Origin: Anaerolineales bacterium
GTDB lineage: Bacteria; Chloroflexota; Anaerolineae; 4572-78; J111
Length of the DNA stretch: 5,497 nt
Assembly (NCBI GenBank): GCA_012032575.1
Contig: JAAUSP010000529.1
Location: 1 to 5,497, forward strand
Direction of reading: 5' to 3'
In this document: one piece after another, positions 1 to 4,274 of the stretch
Numbering within the stretch: the stretch's first letter is position 1
Layout: each line of letters opens with the position of its first letter
The notes under the pieces: generated by a model
Database searches by the model: none
Seen by the model: the letters and a program-made list of their open reading frames with translations, nothing else
Told to the model about the DNA's origin: nothing
Position numbers and translations under genes: made by a program

Positions 1-1
1 A

Positions 2-1057
2 GTGATGATGGCCGGGGCCAGTAAACTGGCGGCCCGCCTGCACGCCGAGGGCAAATTCGACGGGGTACTGGGGCTGGGCGGCTCCGGCGGCACGGCTATT
101 GCCACCGCCGCTATGCGCGGCCTGCCGGTTGGTCTGCCCAAAGTGATGGTGTCCACCGTTGCGTCGGGCGACGTGCAGCCCTACGTGGGGGTCAAAGATA
201 TTTGCATGATATATTCGGTGGTGGACATTGCCGGGTTGAACCGGCTGTCGCGCCGGATTCTGGCCAACGCCGCCGGGATGGTCTGTGGGGCGGTGGAGGA
301 GGCGCGAAGAGAAGAGGAGGCGGGGACGCGAGGAGAAGAGGATAAACCCCTGGTGGCGGCGACGATGTTTGGGGTGACGACAGCCTGCGTCAATATGGTC
401 CGCGAGAAGCTGGAAGCGAGCGGTTACGAAGTGCTGGTTTTTCACGCCACCGGCAGCGGTGGGCAGGCGATGGAAAGCCTGATCAGCGCCGGGTTCATCA
501 ACGGGGTGGCCGACATCACCACCACCGAGTGGTGCGATGAACTGGTCGGCGGGGTGCTCAGTGCCGGACCGCACCGGCTGGAAGCGGCGGCCAAAGCGGG
601 CCTGCCCCAGGTGGTTTCGTGCGGAGCGCTGGATACGGTCAATTTCTGGGCCATTGAAACCGTGCCGCCGCAGTTCAAAGAGCGGACGCTGTACAAACAC
701 AACGCCAATGTCACCCTGATGCGGACCACGCCCCAGGAGTGCGCCGAGTTGGGCCGGATCATTGCCAGCAAGCTCAACGGAGCCACCGGGCCGACGGTGC
801 TGTTCATCCCGCTCAAAGGCGTCAGCGCCATTGACCAGGAGGGCCAGCCTTTCTACCTGCCCGCAGCCGACGCCGCCCTGTTCGAGTCGCTGCGGCGCAA
901 TATCCGCCCGCCGGTGGAACTGTCGAGCTGGACATGCACATCAACGATCCTGAATTCGCGGCGGCCATGGCCGAGCGGCTGGTGGGATTGTTGGGGAAGA
1001 AGTAGTAAAAGAAGACAGACTGTAGACCTCATAGGTACGCTGCGCGAAAACCTATGA
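2..1057 (+). CDS. UPF0261 / Tm-1-like ATP-binding domain protein, 5'-partial, 3' end frameshifted
   Basis: Reads in frame from the window edge, so the N-terminal ~70-80 residues of this ~400-aa family lie upstream. Visible hallmarks are the glycine-rich GLGGSGGT at visible residues 24-31, MVSTVASGDV soon after, the YSVVDIAGLNRLSRRILANA stretch, FGVTTACVN, FHATGSGGQAMESLI, and GVSAIDQEGQPF near the end. The family is the N-terminal half of tomato Tm-1, which binds ATP and inhibits tobamovirus replication; its bacterial role is unknown. After PPVEL (about 920) the written frame turns into Trp/Arg-rich nonsense ending at 1057. The frame one base back from 922 reads VELDMHINDPEF and then the expected helix, ending at TAG 1003-1005. 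One base (probably a G, CTGGTC written as CTGTC) is therefore missing, and the ancestral end is 1005. The partner TIM-barrel gene normally follows directly but here starts at 4884. A low-complexity Arg/Glu insertion lies at about residues 101-114. Confidence 0.9.
   Translation: MMMAGASKLAARLHAEGKFDGVLGLGGSGGTAIATAAMRGLPVGLPKVMVSTVASGDVQPYVGVKDICMIYSVVDIAGLNRLSRRILANAAGMVCGAVEEARREEEAGTRGEEDKPLVAATMFGVTTACVNMVREKLEASGYEVLVFHATGSGGQAMESLISAGFINGVADITTTEWCDELVGGVLSAGPHRLEAAAKAGLPQVVSCGALDTVNFWAIETVPPQFKERTLYKHNANVTLMRTTPQECAELGRIIASKLNGATGPTVLFIPLKGVSAIDQEGQPFYLPAADAALFESLRRNIRPPVELSSWTCTSTILNSRRPWPSGWWDCWGRSSKRRQTVDLIGTLRENL
304..342 (+). repeat. In-frame purine-rich tandem repeat inside the UPF0261 gene
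   Basis: Two copies of a 15-base unit, GCGARGAGAAGAGGA (304-318 and 328-342), differ at one base and are spaced 24 nt (8 codons). They encode an Arg/Glu-rich stretch (RREEEAGT then RGEEDKPL) between two conserved blocks of the family. The period is a multiple of three, so the frame is kept. The segment probably sits in a surface loop and could be a local slippage duplication or a small G/A-rich repeat that landed in the gene. Confidence 0.5.
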
Positions 1058-1061
1058 GATC
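1025..1061. repeat. Inverted repeat / hairpin just after the UPF0261 gene
   Basis: CTCATAGGT (1028-1036) is perfectly complementary to ACCTATGAG (1050-1058) across a 13-nt loop, and two more outer pairs follow after one mismatch (G1025-C1061, A1026-T1060). It lies 20 nt after the ancestral stop at 1005. No T-tract follows, so a classical Rho-independent terminator is not supported. It could be a dispersed palindromic repeat, a Rho-type 3' end or a boundary mark left of the cassette block. The shifted reading frame of the upstream gene happens to stop inside it. Confidence 0.6.
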
Positions 1062-1071
1062 TTAATCAAAC

Positions 1072-1173
1072 GGCTGATGAGGTTGTTTGCGAGAGCTTAG
1101 ACCGCGAAGTTCCACATAAAACCGCTGTTCAGGGGGATTATATGGAACTATTACGGATAAACAGTGGTTAGCC
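1072..1173 (+). other. Putative degenerate attC/att site (left boundary of cassette block)
   Basis: Possible R'' GGCTGAT (1072-1078) pairs with R' GTTAGCC (1167-1173) if two G-T wobbles are allowed. Next inward, TGTTT (1084-1088) pairs with AAACA (1159-1163). A strong inner stem of AGTTCCACATA (1108-1118) and TATATGGAACT (1139-1149), one mismatch in 11, closes the structure. The right end GTTAGCCGGATTGA (1167-1180) matches the right end of the attC at 2665-2768 in 13 of 14 bases, which argues for a shared recombination junction. The L arms are weaker than in the other two sites, so this may be a decayed attC, an attI-like site or another palindromic element. Confidence 0.4.
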
Positions 1174-1218
1174 GGATTGAGAACTTCATCTACCTATTGT
1201 CTCCGTTGTAGCTGATTA

Positions 1219-1653
1219 ATGGATAAAAACCAAAAGATATTGGACCTTTATAATCAACGAAAAAATGAAGGATTAACCGCACTTGCGTTAGCCTGTGGTT
1301 ATGCCGAACTTTTGTTAGACGATTTATTTGGAGATTTAACGCCCGACCAACATGAACTGGTTACTCATATTTCCCAAGCAGCCCCAAAGGCAATCGCGTT
1401 TTGGGGTGCTTTAGATATAGGTCCAGACTTAAAGATGAATTTACCACCTCCTGATTATTATAATCTATATCAGATACTCCGTAATGAAGGTTTGACACCA
1501 ATATTCAAAATGAAAGGTTTTGCCGAGGTTTTACTTAAGCAGAACTTGACTGATAAACAAAGTGAGATAATGAAATTGATTTTACGTCAATGTGAAATTA
1601 TCCAAGAATGCTGGTGGTATCCTGAGTATAACTTAAACCTTGAAGGGGAATAA
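1219..1653 (+). CDS. Tandem degenerate histidine-kinase DHp-like protein (no phosphoacceptor His)
   Basis: The 144-aa protein contains two copies of a HisKA-type helical hairpin, at about residues 15-65 and 88-134. Each begins with a match to the H-box spacing HELRTPLxxxxGYAELL: NEGLTALALACGYAELL (16-32) and NEGLTPIFKMKGFAEVL (89-105). Asn (N16, N89) stands where the phosphorylated His should be. Each copy then has LTPDQ- or LTDKQ-like second-helix starts. There is no HATPase domain, membrane segment or receiver domain. It cannot act as an ordinary kinase; a dimeric scaffold, decoy or response-regulator-binding role is inference. It is alone in its predicted cassette, with attC1 starting 39 nt after its stop. 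No clear ribosome binding site precedes ATG 1219, so the start rests on being the first Met before the first repeat. Confidence 0.75.
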   Translation: MDKNQKILDLYNQRKNEGLTALALACGYAELLLDDLFGDLTPDQHELVTHISQAAPKAIAFWGALDIGPDLKMNLPPPDYYNLYQILRNEGLTPIFKMKGFAEVLLKQNLTDKQSEIMKLILRQCEIIQECWWYPEYNLNLEGE

Positions 1654-1692
1654 AGATAATCCTCCCCAAGATAACGCCTTGCAAAGAAATCC

Positions 1693-1814
1693 GGCTAACC
1701 AGCGCATCAGCCCGACGCCCAGGACTGGCCGTTTGTTGAAGTTGATTTTGGCACTTTCAGGCGGTCCTTTAGTCAATGTTTCGTGGGCGCGGGTTATGCG
1801 CAAGGTCGTTAGCT
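1693..1814 (+). other. attC recombination site (attC1), about 122 nt
   Basis: R'' GGCTAAC (1693-1699) pairs with R' GTTAGCT (1808-1814) over six bases. L'' GCGCAT (1702-1707) pairs perfectly with ATGCGC (1796-1801). The helix continues as A1709, C1711-G1714 and C1716-C1720 against 1785-1795, leaving C1708 and A1715 unpaired. On the bottom strand those are an extrahelical G and T in the L'' arm, the polarity that integron integrases use to choose the bottom strand. A variable central part follows, in which GACT (1723-1726) can pair with AGTC (1771-1774). The length is in the range of long VCR-type attC sites. It occupies most of the 1654-1875 spacer, which has no convincing gene. Confidence 0.75.
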
Positions 1815-1875
1815 GCTTTCTTTGAATCATCATAGTGTCTCAAGTTTTTGAAATAAGTCATAAAAATATGGTCAT

Positions 1876-2214
1876 ATGGCTGCAATTATAAAAACAACTA
1901 TTTCTATTCCAAAGATATTGTTCGATCAAGCTGAAGTCTTGGCGCAACAGCTCAATGTCTCCCGAAGTCACTTATTTGAGGTTGTCATTGAGGATTTCAT
2001 CAAGAACTACCAAAGTCATCTACTTGATGAAATCAGTAAGGAAGAAGAGCAGCCCAATCCGCACGAACAAGTAAAGTCGCTTCATCCAGATGGGAAAACA
2101 GCAACACAAATTGGTGGAGGCATCAATCAAGGTGATATATTCTGGGCTCAGATAGACGAACTGAATGGTTCGGGATCGGGTTATTCTCATCCCCATGTGG
2201 TTAATTCAGGATAA
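1876..2214 (+). CDS. Ribbon-helix-helix (CopG/MazE-like) antitoxin, run into toxin by lost stop
   Basis: Residues 6-12 (KTTISIP) form the DNA-binding strand of a ribbon-helix-helix fold, followed by two helices (FDQAEVLAQQL, then SRSHLFEVVIEDFIKNY). This is typical of CopG/MazE-like antitoxins paired with MazF. The acidic tail (EEEQPNPHEQVK, about residues 56-67) is the usual start of the toxin-binding region. From about 2075 the next frame (+1) reads SRFIQMGKQQHKLVEA, which resembles the normal basic antitoxin C-terminus, so a one-base indel there is likely. In the frame as written the protein has no antitoxin stop and passes directly into the toxin N-terminus (INQGDIFW, from 2122), ending at 2214 after a second frameshift. 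ATG 1876 has no obvious Shine-Dalgarno sequence. Confidence 0.75.
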   Translation: MAAIIKTTISIPKILFDQAEVLAQQLNVSRSHLFEVVIEDFIKNYQSHLLDEISKEEEQPNPHEQVKSLHPDGKTATQIGGGINQGDIFWAQIDELNGSGSGYSHPHVVNSG

Positions 2215-2473
2215 TGTCTTTAATCGCAGCCGCATCAATACTGTGGTTGTTTGTGCCTTGACATCGAATATAAAGCGGGTAAACGAACCGGGTAATGTAT
2301 TGCTTGAAGTAGGTGAAGCGAAATTATCCAAGCAAAGTGTCGTAGTGGTTTCACAAGTATCTACGGTGGATAAAACACAGTTAGGTGAATACATCGGGTC
2401 GCTAACCAAGCAGCGGATAGAACAGATATTGTCAGGTATGCGATTTCAGCAATTGTCATTTTTCATCCGGTAG
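2122..2473 (+). pseudogene. MazF/PemK-type toxin, frameshifted and lacking its own start
   Basis: MazF toxins are sequence-specific endoribonucleases. The toxin begins INQGDIFWAQIDELNG and GYSHPHVV in the antitoxin frame (2122-2202), then continues as IQDNVFNRSRINTVVVCALT, NVLLEVGEAKL, KQSVVVVSQVSTVDK, LGEYIGSLTKQRIEQIL and a normal end, one frame over (2204-2473). The two halves join perfectly if one extra A at about 2203 is removed (GTGGTTAATTC for GTGGTTATTC). No ATG, GTG or TTG in toxin frame lies at its expected beginning, although GGTGGAGG (2113-2120) looks like its old ribosome binding site. The downstream Met at 2165 is internal to the motif region and not a real start. Unless the indel is a sequencing error, the toxin is dead. 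Confidence 0.8.
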
Positions 2474-2664
2474 TCAGGTATTTTCGGCCGGATGTTGGCG
2501 GTGACTTGTATCTGTTGGGAGTAGTCACAGGACGTCACTCTGTGACTTATTGTGGCTGATGGGGGATGTTGGCTTTGCGTTTGTGATTGGTGGTAGCGTC
2601 AAATTGGTTAACATTTTGTTGGGGTTGGTTTTGTAAGGCAGTCCTGGAGGTTAATGTGGCCCGC
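2474..2664. other. Gene-free G/T-rich spacer with a small hairpin
   Basis: I see no convincing gene between the toxin stop and attC2. The + strand is strongly G+T-rich, especially 2548-2650. AGTCACAG (2523-2530) and CTGTGACT (2540-2547) form a perfect 8-bp stem with a 9-nt loop; no T-run follows. GGATGTTGGC occurs twice as a direct repeat (2490-2499 and 2564-2573). The hairpin may protect or end the toxin-antitoxin transcript, but nothing here proves a function. Confidence 0.4.
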
Positions 2665-2768
2665 AGCTAACAAAGCCAATGATGCGGACAGATGATTCAA
2701 GGTTTTTATCGCAAGATTTGGTTTTTATTGGGAGTTGGTGGCCGCCGCGCATTGGCGGGCGGTTAACC
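2665..2768 (+). other. attC recombination site (attC2), about 104 nt
   Basis: R'' AGCTAAC (2665-2671) faces R' GTTAACC (2762-2768), with TAAC/GTTA and one outer pair matching. L'' GCCAAT (2675-2680) pairs perfectly with ATTGGC (2751-2756). The stem continues with G2681 and T2683-G2687 against C2745-C2750, leaving A2682 extrahelical (a T on the bottom strand) in the L'' arm, the same polarity as attC1. The central part is unrelated to attC1, as expected for the variable terminal structure. It ends the predicted RHH/MazF cassette. The DNA right of it, CCGGATTGA, repeats that right of the site at 1167. Confidence 0.7.
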
Positions 2769-2802
2769 GGATTGAAGTCAACAGTACTCACCGACTCAAA
2801 TA

Positions 2803-2835
2803 ACCGCAAATATTTTGTATAAAGTATTTATCGGT
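2803..2835 (+). promoter_or_regulatory. Palindrome upstream of the Phd-like remnant (possible operator)
   Basis: AAATATTTT (2808-2816) pairs with AAAGTATTT (2821-2829) through one G-T wobble around a 4-nt loop, and ACCG (2803-2806) pairs with CGGT (2832-2835). The A/T-rich palindrome lies directly before the GGAGAGGAAG ribosome binding site (2835-2844) of the small Phd-like frame. Phd/YefM operons are autoregulated by antitoxin binding to palindromes in this position, so it may be the old operator. It could also simply be an RNA hairpin. Confidence 0.35.
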
Positions 2836-2852
2836 GGAGAGGAAGTGGAATT

Positions 2853-2972
2853 ATGAGAATCGCACCAGTTGTTGAAGTTAAAGCCAAATTTGGCGCTTAT
2901 TTGGAAGCAAGTAAAGTGTTAATTCAATCAACAGGTGACAGCATCAATTTCTTTAGCAGAGAATTAATATAA
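2853..2972 (+). pseudogene. Truncated Phd/YefM-type antitoxin remnant (39 aa)
   Basis: MRIAPVVEVKAKFGAYLEASK is a clear Phd/YefM N-terminus, the part that forms the DNA-binding dimer. The normal continuation (a glycine/proline turn, then xVVTRNGKPVAVLL) is absent. Instead the frame runs on as VLIQSTGDSINFFSRELI and stops at 2970-2972. Neither of the other two frames restores the family sequence, so the 3' part was probably deleted or replaced rather than frameshifted. A good ribosome binding site (GGAGAGGAAG, 2835-2844) is kept 8 nt before ATG. No matching toxin follows; the next operon belongs to a different antitoxin family. Confidence 0.6.
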
Positions 2973-3020
2973 AGACACAAGCCAAGACTAAATGGGTCAG
3001 ATGGGGAGAGTTCAACAAGT

Positions 3021-3039
3021 GGAGGTTATGCGCTTATGA
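3021..3039 (+). promoter_or_regulatory. Ribosome binding site with three-codon minigene overlapping the antitoxin start
   Basis: GGAGG (3021-3025) lies only 2 nt before ATG 3028, which opens a three-codon frame (Met-Arg-Leu-stop, 3028-3039), and 10 nt before the antitoxin ATG at 3036. The minigene stop and the antitoxin start share ATGA (3036-3039). The spacing to 3036 favours that start for the antitoxin. Whether the minigene is translated and couples into the antitoxin is unknown; it may be chance. Confidence 0.45.
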
Positions 3040-3263
3040 CGACAATAGAAAATATTCATCGCTATGTGCAAATGTTACCCGACCCGCTTCAGCAGGAAGT
3101 GCTTGATTTTGTCAAATATTTATTATTTAAGCGGGAACAATATGTTCCGCAAAACGATGAAGAGGAATGGTCAAATTTATCGTTGAGCCTGGCGCTGCGA
3201 GGAATGGAAGATGAAGAAATGCCTGACTATACCCCTGAAGATTTACGGGAAATTTTCCCGTGA
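3036..3263 (+). CDS. DUF2281-family antitoxin
   Basis: This 75-aa acidic protein has the DUF2281 signature near its N-terminus: IENIHRYVQMLPDPLQQEVL then DFVKYLL (residues 4-30), a helical region. It is followed by a charged linker and WSNLSLSLALRGMEDEEMPDYTPEDL near the C-terminus, the part that likely wraps the toxin. The family is found as the upstream partner of VapC or PemK/MazF toxins. Its stop TGA (3261-3263) overlaps the toxin's GTG start in the tetramer GTGA, so the two are translationally coupled. The frame is intact. It likely neutralises the next protein and represses its own operon (inference from toxin-antitoxin systems). Confidence 0.85.
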   Translation: MTTIENIHRYVQMLPDPLQQEVLDFVKYLLFKREQYVPQNDEEEWSNLSLSLALRGMEDEEMPDYTPEDLREIFP

Positions 3264-3607
3264 AAAAGCCGGGGCAGGTTATTCTATTTCAATTTCCTCA
3301 AACGAATATGGCGCAAGGAAAGTTACGTCCAGCCTTATTGCTGGGTAAATTACCAGGACCGTATGATGATTGGCTGGTGTGCATGATTTCGTCTCAGCTA
3401 CATCAGCATGTCAAAGGTTTTGATGAAATTGTGGACAAGAATGACTCTGATTTTTCTCGTTCAGGTTTAAAGGCAACAAGTCTTATCCGTACTGGCCGTT
3501 TGGCCGTGATTGATGGGGGTATTTTATTGGGTACGCTCGGTGAAGTTGATACTGAGAGATTGAAACGTATTAAGGTCAGGCTTTCAGAATGGTTTAAAAA
3601 AGTCTAA
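3260..3607 (+). CDS. PemK/MazF-family toxin (endoribonuclease), intact
   Basis: The 115-aa protein starts at GTG 3260, the only start consistent with the family N-terminus GQVILFQFPQT (residues 5-15). GKLRPALLL (20-28) carries the conserved Arg-Pro of the MazF active-site strand, and MISSQ (42-46) matches the conserved T/I-S-S segment. SGLKATSLIRTGRLAVIDGGILLGTLGEV is the second core block, and the tail RLKRIKVRLSEWF is the last helix. MazF/PemK toxins cleave mRNA at short motifs and stop growth until bound by antitoxin. It is coupled to the DUF2281 gene by a 4-nt overlap. Its length is normal and there is no frameshift. This is the only complete toxin-antitoxin pair in the window. Confidence 0.9.
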   Translation: MKKPGQVILFQFPQTNMAQGKLRPALLLGKLPGPYDDWLVCMISSQLHQHVKGFDEIVDKNDSDFSRSGLKATSLIRTGRLAVIDGGILLGTLGEVDTERLKRIKVRLSEWFKKV

Positions 3608-3659
3608 CCGTCTCTTACTGAGGCTGGGTCCGAACCGCTGCCAAGAAGCCCAAAGAGAC
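3602..3659 (+). repeat. R''-like box and hairpin after the PemK toxin (possible attC remnant or transcript end)
   Basis: GTCTAAC (3602-3608) fits the attC R'' consensus RYYYAAC and overlaps the toxin stop codon, as is common in integron cassettes. No R' box GTTRRRY follows within range, so this is not a complete attC. Right after it, GTCTCTT (3610-3616) pairs with AAGAGAC (3653-3659) and GGCT (3622-3625) with AGCC (3647-3650), giving an interrupted hairpin without a T-tract. It marks the change from A/T-richer accessory DNA to the G/C-rich genes downstream. Confidence 0.4.
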
Positions 3660-3690
3660 AAAATAATCAGGGGGAAGAAAGAAGCAACAA

Positions 3691-4171
3691 ATGTCTACCC
3701 TCAAAGAAGCGGCCCAGGAATTCCTGAGCCAAAAACGTATCGCCGTAGCCGGCGTCTCGCGCCAGGGGGATGCCGCGGCCAACGCGATTTTTAAGAAATT
3801 ACGCCAGACCGGCCACGAGGTTTTCCCGGTCAATCCCAACGCGGCGGAAGTGGAAGGCGAGCACTGCTATCCCAACCTGGCCGCCATTCCCGATGGAGTT
3901 GACGGCGTGGTGCTGGCTGCGCCCCCCCGGCGCGGCAGTTCAACTGGTGCGCGAGTGCGGCGCTCTGGGGATCAAGCGGGTCTGGATGCACCGCTCCTTC
4001 GGCCAGGGCAGCGTTGACGATGCCGCCGTCCGCCTCTGCGGCGAACTCGGCCTGAGCGTCATCCCCGGCGGCTGCCCCATGATGTTCTGCGAGCCGGTGG
4101 ACGTGGCTCACAAATGTCTGCGCTGGTTTCTCCAGATCAGCGGCAAAGAGGCCAGGCCGGAGGGGTTTTAG
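3691..4171 (+). pseudogene. CoA-binding domain protein (YccU-like), frameshifted in a C7 run
   Basis: The protein begins MSTLKEAAQEF and has the Rossmann-like CoA-binding strand IAVAGVS (residues 17-23), VFPVNPN (44-50) and GVDGVVLAAPP. There a run of seven C (3922-3928) shifts the frame, and the frame as written stops after 108 residues. Dropping one C restores GAAVQLVRECGALGIKRVWM, the HRSFGQGS loop and IPGGCPMMFCEPVDVAHKC, ending at TAG 4169-4171 with about 159 residues. This is the expected length plus a short tail. The family binds CoA or a related nucleotide; its physiological role is unsettled. The other frame keeps perfect family sequence, so the loss is recent, a sequencing error, or homopolymer slippage. 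AGGGGGA (3669-3675) is a distant ribosome binding site. Confidence 0.85.
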
Positions 4172-4212
4172 AGAGTTTGAAGATTTTTTGCATCCCAAAA
4201 ATTTAGTCAGGA

Positions 4213-4258
4213 TGATGCGTGATAATTCCAGAGAAAACTCCTCACGCATCACGCATCA
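4213..4258. repeat. Heptamer tandem repeat with inverted copy (hairpin)
   Basis: TGATGCGTGAT (4213-4223) is the exact reverse complement of ATCACGCATCA (4248-4258). The right arm is itself a tandem of the heptamer CACGCAT, so a second 9-bp pairing (4214-4222 with 4242-4250) is also possible. It fills much of the 103-nt gap between the CoA-binding gene and the YdeI-like gene. No T-run follows. It may be a small dispersed heptamer repeat or an RNA hairpin between two operon members. Confidence 0.6.
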
Positions 4259-4274
4259 CGAGATTTAGAACTCA

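Larger units (their letters stand above)
1168..2762 (+). mobile_element. Two predicted integron-type gene cassettes (1168-1808 and 1809-2762)
   Basis: Using the integron rule that recombination cuts G|TT in the R' box, the three attC-like sites define a 641-nt cassette holding the tandem DHp-like gene and a 954-nt cassette holding the RHH/MazF module. Each has the usual order of gene first and attC last, both in the same direction. The DNA is clearly A/T-richer than the flanking genes. No integrase gene is present in the window, so this may be part of a larger integron or a cluster of attC sites lacking an integrase. DNA after 2762, with a Phd remnant and a complete toxin-antitoxin operon, could be a third cassette that lost its attC. 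Confidence 0.55.

Noticed and set aside
442..831. 129-aa open frame on the minus strand
   Set aside because: It lies wholly opposite highly conserved UPF0261 codons and resembles no family; a shadow of G/C-rich coding DNA.
1640..1825. Small open frames on both strands between the DHp-like gene and the antitoxin
   Set aside because: They coincide with the attC1 palindrome, which explains open frames on both strands; the products look like no protein.
2165..2473. Separate gene starting at ATG 2165
   Set aside because: The first residues are out-of-frame versions of the toxin's GYSHPHVV block; the true toxin starts near 2122 and is frameshifted.
2607..2613. GTTAACA as another attC R' box
   Set aside because: No complementary R'' box or L arms are found within about 120 nt upstream.
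3025..3034. GTTATGCGC resembling an attC L' arm
   Set aside because: No R' box follows and no pairing partner is seen; it is part of the antitoxin start region.
1060..3610. Insertion sequence or prophage
   Set aside because: No transposase, recombinase or phage gene is present; the structure is better explained by cassettes with attC sites.
3623..3642. GGGTCCGAACC resembling a tRNA T-loop
   Set aside because: No acceptor, anticodon or D arm can be built around it.
4185..4201. Possible terminator TTTTTG/CAAAAA after the CoA-binding gene
   Set aside because: The stem is six A/T-rich pairs with the T-run on the wrong side; too weak to call.
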